From positions 1,054,001 to 1,118,000 of the forward strand of contig NC_014761.1 in the NCBI RefSeq assembly GCF_000183745.1: a stretch of DNA of 64,000 nt, in the 5' to 3' direction. The notes under the pieces are model-generated. The model had not been told where the DNA came from. It searched no databases and saw nothing but the letters and a program-made list of their open reading frames with translations. Shown one piece after another: positions 38,506 to 46,320 of the stretch (positions are counted from its first letter, which is position 1; each line of letters begins with the position of its first letter). The translations under genes were made by a program, and so were the position numbers. The stretch comes from Oceanithermus profundus DSM 14977. Lineage in GTDB: Bacteria > Deinococcota > Deinococci > Deinococcales > Marinithermaceae.

Positions 38506-40139
38506 AGGACAAGAAGATCGTGATGGGCGAGCTCGAGCTCGAACTGGAGCTGCTGCCCGAGCCCGAGCCGCTGGACATCCCCAAGTTCAACCAAGAGTTC
38601 CGGGCCGTCGTCGAGGCCTACAACGAGGGGAGCGCCGACCTCGAGATGCCCGCCGACGAGCTGCTGGCGCGCTCCCACATCGCTCCGGGGACGGGCTCCT
38701 ACCGCGACTTTTCCTACATCGCGCCCGACATCCCCCACTACATCGCCTCCAACTGCACCGCCTGCATGGAGTGCGTGACCGAGTGCCCCGACACCGCCAT
38801 CCTGGCCAAGGTGCTCCCCGAGAACCTCGTCGAAGAGGAGCTGGCCAAGATCGAGGACCCCGAGACCCGGGAACGCATGCGCGCCCACTTCGCGAAGACC
38901 AAGAAGTTCTACGACCTGCCGCAGAAGAAGGGCAAGGAGGCGGGCCTCTTCTCGATCTTCGTCGACCCCACCAAGTGCAAGGGTTGCGCCGAGTGCGTGG
39001 CCGTCTGCGACGACGACGCCCTCGAGATGGTGCGCAAGGAAGGGGAGATGGTCCCCCACTACAAGGAGGAGTTCGACTTCTTCAAGAGCCTGCCCGACAC
39101 CCCGATGGAGTACATCAACGAGCGCACCCCCATCGACCTGATGCTGACCGACAAGACCCACCTCTACGTCGGCGGCGCGGGCAGCTGCGCGGGGTGCGGC
39201 GAGGCCACGGCGCTGCGCATGCTCGCGGCGGCCAACGCCTTCGCCTACGACGACCAGTGGGGCATCGTCGCGGCCACCGGCTGCAACACCGTCTACAGCT
39301 CGACCTACCCCTACAACCCCTTCCTGGTGCCCTGGACCAACTCGCTCTTCGAGAACGCCGCCACCGACGCCATGGGCATCCGCATGCGCTGGGACCAGAT
39401 GGGCTGGCAGGACAAGAAGCTCTGGGTCGTCGGCGGCGACGGCGCGATGTTCGACATCGGCTTCCAGGCCCTCAGCCGCATGCTCTCCTCGGGGATGAAC
39501 ATCAACGTGATCATCCTCGACACCCAGGTCTATTCCAACACCGGCGGCCAGGCCTCGACGAGCACCTACATGGGCCAGGAGACCAAGATGTCCGCCTTCG
39601 GCAAGAAGCTGAAGGGGAAGACCGAGCACCGCAAGGAGATCGCCGAGATCCTGATGATGCACCCCGACGTCTTCGTGGCGCAGACGACGGCGGCCCACTT
39701 CAACCACTTCTACAAGGCGGTCTTCGCGGCCAACGAGTACGAGGGGCCCTCGGTGCTCATCGTCTACACCACCTGCCAGCCGGAGCACGGCGTGGCCGAC
39801 GACGCCTCCGCGCGTCAGGCGCGCCTGGCCGTGGACAGCCGCACCTTCCCGGTCTTTGTCCACGACCCCCGCAAGGGCCAACGCCTGAGCGAGCGCCTCG
39901 ACCTGCGCATGAACCCGGCGATCTACGACGACTGGTACACCGACCCCAAGACGGGCAAGCCGCTCACCTTTATCGACTTCGCCCGCACCGAACAGCGCTT
40001 CGCCAAGCACTTCGACAAGGACGGCAACCCCAGCGAGGTGCTGCTCGCGGTCCAGGAAGAGCGCCTCAAGAACTGGCGCCGCCTGCAGGAGCTCGCGGGC
40101 ATCCTCGACAAGAAGAAGCAGAAGGCCGCGGGCGACTAG
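38502..40139 (+). CDS. 2-oxoacid (pyruvate):ferredoxin oxidoreductase, fused delta-beta chain
   Basis: 545 residues. An acidic N-terminal stretch (GELELELELLPEPEPLDIPK) leads into two 4Fe-4S ferredoxin motifs, CTACMECVTECP near residue 85 and CKGCAECVAVCD near 160. The TPP domain has SCAGCGEATALRM, ATGCNTVYSSTYPYNPF, GGDGAMFDIGFQALSR and SNTGGQAS; the cysteines of SCAGC, TGC and TTCQPEHG match the buried proximal cluster of PFOR. Together with the upstream gene it gives all the domains of NifJ in the same order. A strong terminator follows. Confidence 0.87.
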   Translation: MKDKKIVMGELELELELLPEPEPLDIPKFNQEFRAVVEAYNEGSADLEMPADELLARSHIAPGTGSYRDFSYIAPDIPHYIASNCTACMECVTECPDTAILAKVLPENLVEEELAKIEDPETRERMRAHFAKTKKFYDLPQKKGKEAGLFSIFVDPTKCKGCAECVAVCDDDALEMVRKEGEMVPHYKEEFDFFKSLPDTPMEYINERTPIDLMLTDKTHLYVGGAGSCAGCGEATALRMLAAANAFAYDDQWGIVAATGCNTVYSSTYPYNPFLVPWTNSLFENAATDAMGIRMRWDQMGWQDKKLWVVGGDGAMFDIGFQALSRMLSSGMNINVIILDTQVYSNTGGQASTSTYMGQETKMSAFGKKLKGKTEHRKEIAEILMMHPDVFVAQTTAAHFNHFYKAVFAANEYEGPSVLIVYTTCQPEHGVADDASARQARLAVDSRTFPVFVHDPRKGQRLSERLDLRMNPAIYDDWYTDPKTGKPLTFIDFARTEQRFAKHFDKDGNPSEVLLAVQEERLKNWRRLQELAGILDKKKQKAAGD

Positions 40140-40154
40140 CCGGCGCCGAACGAG

Positions 40155-40187
40155 CGCCGCGGGGCTCCGGTCCCGCGGCGGTTTTTT
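40155..40187 (+). terminator. Intrinsic terminator after the oxidoreductase operon
   Basis: Nine-base stem CGCCGCGGG/CCCGCGGCG with an eight-base loop, followed by GTTTTTTG. It is the clearest classical terminator in the window. Confidence 0.85.
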
Positions 40188-40194
40188 GCCGGGA

Positions 40195-41061
40195 TCAGCC
40201 GAGCCGGGCCCCGAGGGGCTTCAGCATCTCCTTTAGCAGCTCCACCCGTCCCAGCGGGTAGAGGTGGGCGCCGTCCATGCCCGCGGCGTGGAGGGCGCGC
40301 AGCACGTCCTGCGCCGCGCGCATGCCCGCCGCCCGGCCCTCCCGCTCCAGGTCGGCCACCAGCGCCTCGGGCACGCGCGTCCAGCGGGCGACGTTGCGGG
40401 CCATCTTCACCGAGCGCAGCGGCAGCACCCCCCAGAGGATGGGAACGGGGCTCTTTCCCCCCAGGGCGTCGAGGAAGGCCGCGGCGGTCTCGGGGCAGAA
40501 GACCGGCTGGGACTGAGCGAAACGGGCCCCCGCCTCGACCTTGGCCCAGAACTTCTCGGCTTCCGCCGCCAGGTCCGCCGCCCCCGGGTTGACGGCCACC
40601 CCCGCGGTCAGGTCGGGGGCGCCTTCGAGGCTCCCGCCGCTGAGGTTCTCGCCGCGGTTGAGGCGCGCGATCGTCTCGACGAGGCCGACCGCCCCGAATT
40701 CGTAGACGGGCCGGGCCCTCGGGTGGTCCCCGCGCTCCGGCGGGTCGCCCCCCAGCACCAGGACGTTCTTCACCCCCAGCGCCCAGGCCCCCAGCAGGTC
40801 GGCTTGCAGCGCGATGACGTTGCGGTCGCGCGCCGTCAGGTGGGGGATCACCTCGACGCCCGTGTGGTGCTGGATCAGGTGGGCCAACATGATGCTGTTC
40901 ATGCGCAGGTTGGCCATGGGCGCGTCGGAAACGTTGACGGCGTCCACGTAGCCGCGCAGGATCAGGGCCTGTTTGAGGGTGGGGGCGGGGTCGGCGCCGC
41001 GGGGCGGGTCCACCTCGGCGGTGAGCACGAAACCGTGGCCAAGTTTGTCGGTCAGGCGCAT
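40195..41061 (-). CDS. metF: Methylenetetrahydrofolate reductase
   Basis: 288 residues, FAD-binding TIM barrel. Family marks: GFVLTAEVDPPRGADP, VNVSDAPMANLRMNSIMLAHL, IPHLTARDRNVIALQADLLGAWALGVKNVLVLGGDPP and SQPVFCPETAAAF. It reduces methylene-THF to methyl-THF for methionine synthesis. The ATG at 41061 follows GGAAGGAGCCCCG. A SAM-I riboswitch lies immediately upstream, which fits feedback control of methyl supply by S-adenosylmethionine. Confidence 0.93.
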   Translation of the reverse strand: MRLTDKLGHGFVLTAEVDPPRGADPAPTLKQALILRGYVDAVNVSDAPMANLRMNSIMLAHLIQHHTGVEVIPHLTARDRNVIALQADLLGAWALGVKNVLVLGGDPPERGDHPRARPVYEFGAVGLVETIARLNRGENLSGGSLEGAPDLTAGVAVNPGAADLAAEAEKFWAKVEAGARFAQSQPVFCPETAAAFLDALGGKSPVPILWGVLPLRSVKMARNVARWTRVPEALVADLEREGRAAGMRAAQDVLRALHAAGMDGAHLYPLGRVELLKEMLKPLGARLG

Positions 41062-41073
41062 CGGGGCTCCTTC

Positions 41074-41107
41074 CTCCTCACCGGAGGAGGGAGGCGGCTC
41101 CCTCCTC
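41074..41107 (-). promoter_or_regulatory. Translational expression platform of the metF riboswitch
   Basis: Two exclusive hairpins can form. The anti-sequestor is a perfect ten-base stem GAGGAGGGAG-CCGC-CTCCCTCCTC (41107-41084) whose first strand includes the 3' half of riboswitch P1. The sequestor CTCCTC-CGGT-GAGGAG (41089-41074), extendable after one mismatch into the Shine-Dalgarno, uses the same C/T-rich strand. With SAM, P1 forms and the sequestor hides the ribosome site; without SAM the anti-sequestor frees it. Confidence 0.7.
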
Positions 41108-41203
41108 ATCGTTCCCCTGGGGGGCTGGCATTGGCACCTTGCGGGGTTCCCGCCGGTTGCCGCGGCGTCGTCGGGCCAGTTCCCTCGGCCGCTCGGGATG
41201 AGG
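41104..41203 (-). ncRNA. SAM-I (S-box) riboswitch controlling metF
   Basis: On the minus strand the aptamer runs from P1 CCTCATC to GATGAGG. Conserved S-box elements appear in order: GAGCGGCCGAGGGA, ACTGGCCCGACGA, GCCGCGGCAACC, AAGGTGCCAATGCCAGC and the closing GATGAGG. The GGCAACC and AAGGTGCCAA parts are the diagnostic SAM-binding core. It lies between a good promoter and metF. Confidence 0.93.
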
Positions 41204-41230
41204 AGCGTACGCGCTGGCGTACTGGGTGGA

Positions 41231-41259
41231 AGTATACCTATGCAGTCAGGGCTTGTAAA
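41231..41259 (-). promoter_or_regulatory. metF/riboswitch promoter
   Basis: On the minus strand -35 TTTACA (41259-41254), a 17-base spacer and -10 TATACT (41236-41231). Transcription would begin about 20 bases before the riboswitch P1 stem. The -35 lies at the end of dtd. Confidence 0.75.
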
Positions 41260-41260
41260 G

Positions 41261-41725
41261 CTAGGCGCGGCGGCTGCGCTTGCGGTCCTCGCTGTCGAGC
41301 CAGATCGTGACCGGGCCGTCGTTGACGAGGGCCACCCGCATGTGGGCGCCGAACTCGCCGGTCTCGACGTGCACCCCCTGGCGCAGCAGGGCCTCGACGA
41401 AGCGCTCGTACCAGCGCCGGCCTTCGTCGGGGTCGGCGGCACCGGTGAAGGAGGGCCGGTTGCCCTTTCGGGTGTCGGCGTAGAGGGTGAACTGGCTGAC
41501 GACCAGCGCCTCGCCCCCGGTGTCGAGAAGGCTCCGGTTCATCTTGCCCGCTTCGTCGGGGAAGATGCGCAGGTTCACGACCTTGCGCACCAGGTAGTCG
41601 AGGTCTTCGGCGGTGTCGCGGCGGCCGGCCGCGAACAAGACCAGGAGGCCGCCGGCGATTTCTCCGACGACCTCGTCCGCTACGGTCACCCTGGCTTCGG
41701 AAACGCGTTGGATCAAGGCCCGCAT
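41261..41725 (-). CDS. dtd: D-aminoacyl-tRNA deacylase
   Basis: 154 residues. It begins [15 protein letters not shown] and has both active-site motifs, [18 protein letters not shown] and [11 protein letters not shown]. It removes D-amino acids (and glycine from tRNA-Ala) to protect translation. The ATG at 41725 lies six bases after TAGAAT, so the mRNA is probably leaderless. Confidence 0.95.
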   Translation of the reverse strand: MRALIQRVSEARVTVADEVVGEIAGGLLVLFAAGRRDTAEDLDYLVRKVVNLRIFPDEAGKMNRSLLDTGGEALVVSQFTLYADTRKGNRPSFTGAADPDEGRRWYERFVEALLRQGVHVETGEFGAHMRVALVNDGPVTIWLDSEDRKRSRRA

Positions 41726-41731
41726 GGGGGC

Positions 41732-41737
41732 ATTCTA
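41732..41737 (-). promoter_or_regulatory. -10 box TAGAAT of dtd (leaderless)
   Basis: TAGAAT on the minus strand with six bases (GCCCCC) before the dtd ATG; no Shine-Dalgarno present. Confidence 0.6.
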
Positions 41738-41745
41738 CGCCGGCG

Positions 41746-42588
41746 CTAGAGGCTGTAGGCGTAGTAGCCGTAGATGCCGGGGCCGGTGTGCGAGGCGATC
41801 ACCGCGCCGATCTCGGAGGTGTAGACCTCCTCGATTCCGCCGCCGAGGGAGCGGATTTCCTCGCGCAGGGCGTGCACGGCCTCCTCGGCGCCGGTGTAGA
41901 GGTAGAAGACGCGCACCTTTTCCCGCCCCTGGGCCCACTCGCGAAACGTCTTGACCATCTCCTTCAGCGCCCGTTTTTCGCCGCGGGCGCGGCCCGCGGC
42001 GTCGACGACGCCGTCCCGAACCGTGAGGATGGGCTTGATGTTGAGCAGGTTGCCCAGGAAGGCCTGGGCGCCGCCGATGCGGCCGTTCTTGCGCAGGTAG
42101 TCCAGGGTGGCCACCACGAAGCGGACGATGTGGTCGTCGCGGATGCGCTCCAGCTCGCGCACGACCTCTTCGAGTTCCGTACCCTCGCTGAGCAGTTCGT
42201 GCGCCCGCAGCACCATCATGCCGATGCCCGCCGAGGCGGCCTGCGAGTCGAAAACCTGCACCCGGCCGCCGTACTTCTCCGCGGCGATGCTGGCCGACTG
42301 GAAGGTGCCCGAGAGCTTGGAGGAGATGTGAATGGAGAGGACCCGGTCGGCGTGCTCGAGCGCCTCGGCGTAGGCCACCTCGAAGTCCTGCGGCGAGGGC
42401 TGGCTGGTCGTGGGCAGGTCGGCGCCCGCGGCCACCCCTTTGAACAGGTCCGCGGGGGTGATCTCCTCCCAGTCCTTGAAGGTCTTTCCTTGAAAGTGGA
42501 CGTACAGCGGCACGACGCGCACGCCGATGCGCGCCCGTAGTTCAGGGGGGATGTCGCTGGTGGAGTCGGTGACCAAGGCTACGTTCAT
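41746..42588 (-). CDS. DegV family fatty-acid-binding protein
   Basis: 280 residues. DegV signatures: NVALVTDSTSDIPPELR, VPLYVHFQGKTFKDWEEIT, LPTTSQPSPQDF, LSIHISSKLSGTFQSA, FDSQAASAGIGMMVLRA, LDYLRKNGRIGGAQAFLGNLLNIKPIL. In Firmicutes these proteins (FakB) present fatty acids to the FakA kinase; no fakA is visible here. GGGAGGAAGAC precedes the ATG at 42588. Its stop lies 20 bases before the dtd start. Confidence 0.9.
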   Translation of the reverse strand: MNVALVTDSTSDIPPELRARIGVRVVPLYVHFQGKTFKDWEEITPADLFKGVAAGADLPTTSQPSPQDFEVAYAEALEHADRVLSIHISSKLSGTFQSASIAAEKYGGRVQVFDSQAASAGIGMMVLRAHELLSEGTELEEVVRELERIRDDHIVRFVVATLDYLRKNGRIGGAQAFLGNLLNIKPILTVRDGVVDAAGRARGEKRALKEMVKTFREWAQGREKVRVFYLYTGAEEAVHALREEIRSLGGGIEEVYTSEIGAVIASHTGPGIYGYYAYSL

Positions 42589-42688
42589 GTCTTCCTCCCG
42601 TAAGGCTCTGGCTTGCGCTCTCAAAGCAGCATACCGACCGCCCGGGGGCGAACGTTGAACCGGGTACAAGGCGGTGCGGCGGGCGCGG

Positions 42689-42717
42689 TTGAAGTAAATA
42701 TGCACCGGTGTTAGGCT
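42689..42717 (+). promoter_or_regulatory. serA promoter
   Basis: -35 TTGAAG (42689-42694), 17-base spacer, -10 TAGGCT (42712-42717). The serA ATG is ten bases downstream, so the leader is very short or absent. Confidence 0.6.
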
Positions 42718-42727
42718 TTGATGCATC

Positions 42728-44290
42728 ATGTGGCGCGTGCTCGTGACCGACGAAATGCACCTGGGTGACCACGATCACCCCGACCTGCAGCTCGACTACC
42801 GTCCGGGAATGCCGCGCGAGGAGATCCTGGCCGGCATCGCCGAATACGACGCCTTGATCACCCGCAGCCGCACGCAGGTGGACCGCGAGCTGCTGGAGCG
42901 GGCGGAGCGGCTCAAGGTGATCGGGCGCGGGGGCGTGGGCGTGGACAACATCGACCTGGACGCCGCTTCCAGACGCGGCATCCTGGTGATCAACGTGCCG
43001 GAGGCCAACACCCGCAGCGCCGCCGAGCTGGCCTTCGGGCTCATGCTCTCCGCCGCCCGCCTGGTGGCGCTCTCCGACCGGGAGCTGCGCGAAGGGCGCT
43101 GGAACCGCAAACACCTGGGTCGGGAGCTGATGAACAAGCGCCTGGGCATCGTGGGGTTGGGGCGCATCGGGGGGCAGGTGGCCCAGTTCGCCCGCGCCTT
43201 CGGCATGGAGGTCTGGGCCTACGACCCCTACATCTCCAGCAAACGCGCCGAGACCCTCGGGGTGCGCCTCGTGGACCGCCTGGAGACGCTGCTGCCCGAG
43301 GTGCAGTTCCTGACCGTGCACACGCCGCTGAACGAGGAGACCCGGGACCTGATCGGCCGCCGCGAGCTGTACCTGCTGCCCCGGGGCGCGGTCGTCGTCA
43401 ACGCCGCCCGCGGCGGCATCGTCAACGAGCCTGCGCTGCACGACCTGCTGGAGGAAGGGCACCTCTTCGCGGTCGGACTCGACGTCTTCGCGGTCGAGCC
43501 CCCCGACCCCGACCACCCTCTGCTGCACCACCCGCGGGTGGTGCACACCGCCCACCTGGGCGCCAACACCGAGGAGGCGCAGGCGCGTGTGGGCCACGGG
43601 ATCGTCGAGCGCGTCTACGAAGCGCTCTCGGGGAACTACGCCTACGCGATCAACGCGGGGTTCGACCCGGAGGCCTTCCAGGCGCTCAAGGGCTGGATGC
43701 CCCTGGCCGAAGCGCTGGGCCGGCTGCTGGCGCAGATCACCCGGGGCCGCGCGCAGACGCTGGAGGTCGCGGTGCTGGGGGGGTTCGAATGCGAGCCCGA
43801 GCCCGTCTTCGCCGCGGTGGCCAAGGGGGTGCTCGAGCCGGTCATCGACGAGCCCGTCAACTACGTCTCCTCCCGGCCGCGCCTCGAAGAGCGCGGCGTG
43901 CGCCTGGTCAGCCGCCGCGACCCCGACGCCCGGGGTTACGCTCAGGCCATCGAGGTGCGGCTGGTGACGGACCAGGAGGAGCGCCGCGCCCTGGGCACGG
44001 TCCTCGCCGGCCGCCCGCGGCTGGTGCGCATCGACGACTACGCGCTGGAGATCGAGCCGACCGGTGCGGTCCTCGTCTGCATCAACCGCGACCAGCCGGG
44101 CGTCGTCGGACGGGTGGGCACGCTGCTGGGCGAGGCCGGGGTCAACATCGCGGGGCTGCAGCTCGGGCGGGACCAGCCCGGCGGCCGCGCCCTCTTCGTG
44201 CTCGCCGTCGATCAGCCGCCGCCCGACGAGGTCCTCGAAGAACTCCGGAACCTCGAGCTCCTGGAGCGGGTGGACGCCGCATGGCTGTGA
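42728..44290 (+). CDS. serA: D-3-phosphoglycerate dehydrogenase (long form with ACT domain)
   Basis: 520 residues. NAD-binding GIVGLGRIGGQVAQFARAFGMEV, catalytic arginine and glutamate in the VNAARGGIVNEPALHDLLEEG region, and HTAHLGANTEEAQ with the catalytic histidine. An intervening ASB-like domain and a C-terminal ACT domain (AVLVCINRDQPGVVGRVGTLLGEAGVNIAGLQLGR) give serine feedback control in this subtype. It starts serine synthesis from 3-phosphoglycerate. The next gene starts inside its last four codons. Confidence 0.96.
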   Translation: MWRVLVTDEMHLGDHDHPDLQLDYRPGMPREEILAGIAEYDALITRSRTQVDRELLERAERLKVIGRGGVGVDNIDLDAASRRGILVINVPEANTRSAAELAFGLMLSAARLVALSDRELREGRWNRKHLGRELMNKRLGIVGLGRIGGQVAQFARAFGMEVWAYDPYISSKRAETLGVRLVDRLETLLPEVQFLTVHTPLNEETRDLIGRRELYLLPRGAVVVNAARGGIVNEPALHDLLEEGHLFAVGLDVFAVEPPDPDHPLLHHPRVVHTAHLGANTEEAQARVGHGIVERVYEALSGNYAYAINAGFDPEAFQALKGWMPLAEALGRLLAQITRGRAQTLEVAVLGGFECEPEPVFAAVAKGVLEPVIDEPVNYVSSRPRLEERGVRLVSRRDPDARGYAQAIEVRLVTDQEERRALGTVLAGRPRLVRIDDYALEIEPTGAVLVCINRDQPGVVGRVGTLLGEAGVNIAGLQLGRDQPGGRALFVLAVDQPPPDEVLEELRNLELLERVDAAWL

Positions 44291-45360
44291 CCCGCCCTCG
44301 GCTGCTGACCCCGGGGCCCGTCAACCTTCACCCCGCGGCCTTGCAGGCCTTGACGCGGCCGCAGCTGCACCACCGCAGCCCCGAGGCCGCCGCTCTGGTC
44401 CGGGGGCTGCGGGCGCGGCTGGCGGCGCTGCTGGCGAGCCGCGGGGAGGCGGTCCTCCTGGGGGGCAGCGGCACGGCCGCCATGGAGGCGGTGGTGCGGG
44501 CCCTTTTCCGTCCCGCCGCGCGCGTCTGGGTCCCGGTCGCGGGTAAGTTCGCCGAACGCTGGGTGGAGATCGCGCGCGCCGCCGGGCTCGAACCGCAGGT
44601 CACCGAGCACCCCTGGGGCGCGGCCGTGGGCCCCGACGACCTGCCCCCGGGCCGGATCGACGGCGCCCTGCTTACCCATTCGGAGACCTCGACGGGCGTG
44701 CTGCACCCGGTGCGTTCGCTGGCCGCGGCGGTGCGCGCGCGGGCGCCCGAAGCCCTCGTCGTCGTCGACGCCGTCACCTCCTTCCTGGTCGCCGAGCTCG
44801 AGCTCGAGTCCTGGGGGCTGGACGCGGCCGTCAGCGGCAGCCAGAAGGGCGCGATGTCGCCTCCCGGCCTCGCCTTCGCATGGCTCGCGCCGCGCGCGTT
44901 GGAGCGGCTGCGCCCGTCGGGCTACTACCTCGACCTCAGCCGCGAGCTCGCCGCCCAGCGGCAGGGCCAGACGGCGTTCACGCCCCCGATCCAGATCGTC
45001 GAGGCCGTTCACGACGTCCTCGAGGCCGCCTGGCCGCAGGGCCGCGACGACCTGGCGCGCCACTGGGCGGTGAAGGCCGAGGCCACCGCCCGTTTCTACG
45101 CGCGCGGCGCGGAACTGGGCCTGCGTCCGGTTCCTTCCCGCGAAGAGGCGCGCAGCCCCGCCACCGCCGCCTTCTACCTGCCCCGAGGATGGACCTCGGA
45201 GGCGCTTTCCGCGGCGTTCGCGGAGCGCGGCTGGCGGGTTGCGGGGGGTCAGGGGCCCCTGAAGGGGCGCATCTTTCGGGTGTCGGCGATGGGCTACTTC
45301 ACCCGCGCCGAGCTGGAGCGGGCCTACAACGACTTCACCGCGGTGCTGCGTCGTTCCTGA
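44281..45360 (+). CDS. Class V aminotransferase (alanine-glyoxylate/serine type)
   Basis: 359 residues. LLTPGPVNLHPAALQALTRPQLHHRSPE is typical of the AGXT/serine-glyoxylate group; VVVDAVTSFLVAEL and the PLP lysine in VSGSQKGAMSPPGLAF are clear. The ATG overlaps serA by ten bases. This coupling suggests it supplies the phosphoserine aminotransferase step in place of a standard serC, or a linked serine/glyoxylate reaction; the sequence alone cannot choose. Its end overlaps the convergent gene by 26 bases. Confidence 0.85.
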   Translation: MAVTRPRLLTPGPVNLHPAALQALTRPQLHHRSPEAAALVRGLRARLAALLASRGEAVLLGGSGTAAMEAVVRALFRPAARVWVPVAGKFAERWVEIARAAGLEPQVTEHPWGAAVGPDDLPPGRIDGALLTHSETSTGVLHPVRSLAAAVRARAPEALVVVDAVTSFLVAELELESWGLDAAVSGSQKGAMSPPGLAFAWLAPRALERLRPSGYYLDLSRELAAQRQGQTAFTPPIQIVEAVHDVLEAAWPQGRDDLARHWAVKAEATARFYARGAELGLRPVPSREEARSPATAAFYLPRGWTSEALSAAFAERGWRVAGGQGPLKGRIFRVSAMGYFTRAELERAYNDFTAVLRRS

Positions 45361-45937
45361 GCGCCTCATCCAGGACGCGGTCGGCCTCGTCGGGGTCGTA
45401 GACCGCGCGCGCGCCCCCGATCAGGCGCGGACGCGAGTAGCCGCCGCTGAGCGGGGCGCGGCCGAGGCGCAGGTCGCCCAGCGGCACCGGAACCGCCACG
45501 GGCCGCAGGTGCATGCCGATCAGGACCCCGCCGATGTCGAGTCCGTAGCGCGCGGAAGCGGCCAGATCGGCGACCACGACGGGGTCGGGCAGCAGCCTGC
45601 GGTAGACCGCGGCCAGCGAACCGCCCGCCTTGGGAACGGGGACGACGTTCACCGGCTCGAGCCCCAGCGCCTGCGCCCTGCCCGCCGGCAGAACCAGGCT
45701 GCGGTTGACGTGTTCGCAGCCCTGCACCGCCAGCACCACGCCCCGTGGGGCCAGCTCAGGCATCAGCGCCTCCAGAAGCTCAAGGGCCAGCGACGGGTCT
45801 CCGGCCTTGCCGTAGCGTTCGCCCCGCACCGCGCTCGTCGAACCGCCCAGCACCATGAGGTCGCCCGGTTCGGGCGGCGCCGCCGCGAAGATGCGCCGGA
45901 CGGCTTCGAGGAGGGGGGCGGCGAGGTCGGAAGGCAT
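45335..45937 (-). CDS. DUF436/YwlG family protein (UPF0340)
   Basis: 200 residues. MVLGGSTSAVRGERYGKAGDPSLALELLEAL, LAVQGCEHVNRSLVLP, VPVPKAGGSLAAVYRRL and GLDIGGVLIGMHLRPVAVPVP are signatures of the DUF436 (TIGR01440) family, whose function is unknown. The ATG at 45937 lies one base after the aroH stop; AGTGC-type sequence gives no clear ribosome site, so coupling to aroH is likely. Confidence 0.85.
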   Translation of the reverse strand: MPSDLAAPLLEAVRRIFAAAPPEPGDLMVLGGSTSAVRGERYGKAGDPSLALELLEALMPELAPRGVVLAVQGCEHVNRSLVLPAGRAQALGLEPVNVVPVPKAGGSLAAVYRRLLPDPVVVADLAASARYGLDIGGVLIGMHLRPVAVPVPLGDLRLGRAPLSGGYSRPRLIGGARAVYDPDEADRVLDEALRNDAAPR

Positions 45938-45938
45938 G

Positions 45939-46307
45939 TCAGAAAGCACTGTCCAGGTCGGGGCGCAAGCGCTGGGCCTCGCCCAGGTAGACGTGGCGGA
46001 TGGCCTCGGGGGGCGCGTCGGTGTTCCAGAGCGCCAGGATCCGGATCACCCGGGGCAGCGATCCGGGCACGGGCACCTCGCGCGCCGACAGCAGCGGGAC
46101 GCGGTTCATGCCCAGCTGCCGCGCCGCCTCGGCGGGGAAGGCGGAGATCAGGTCCTCGGTGACGGTGAAGATCAGCGCCGCGAGCTCCGCCGGGTCGCGG
46201 ATGCCGTTGCGCTCCAGGATGGCCTCGAGCAACTTCCGCGTCGCCGCGTGGATCTCCTCGGGGGTGTCCTGCTCGACGGTGATGGCGCCGCGAATGCCCC
46301 GTACCAT
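45939..46307 (-). CDS. aroH: Chorismate mutase, AroH type
   Basis: 122 residues, the trimeric AroH fold: MVRGIRGAITVEQDTPEEIHAATRKLLEAIL, FTVTEDLISAFPAEAARQLGMNRVPLLSAREVPVPGSLPRVIRILALWNTD. It closely follows the Thermus thermophilus enzyme as I recall it. It turns chorismate into prephenate for Phe/Tyr. The ATG at 46307 begins the protein exactly where other AroH proteins start and lies seven bases after TAGAAT. Confidence 0.95.
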   Translation of the reverse strand: MVRGIRGAITVEQDTPEEIHAATRKLLEAILERNGIRDPAELAALIFTVTEDLISAFPAEAARQLGMNRVPLLSAREVPVPGSLPRVIRILALWNTDAPPEAIRHVYLGEAQRLRPDLDSAF

Positions 46308-46314
46308 GTGGGCC

Positions 46315-46320
46315 ATTCTA
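46315..46320 (-). promoter_or_regulatory. -10 box TAGAAT of aroH (leaderless)
   Basis: TAGAAT on the minus strand, seven bases (GGCCCAC) before the aroH ATG. It overlaps the stop codon region of the upstream ClC gene. Confidence 0.6.
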
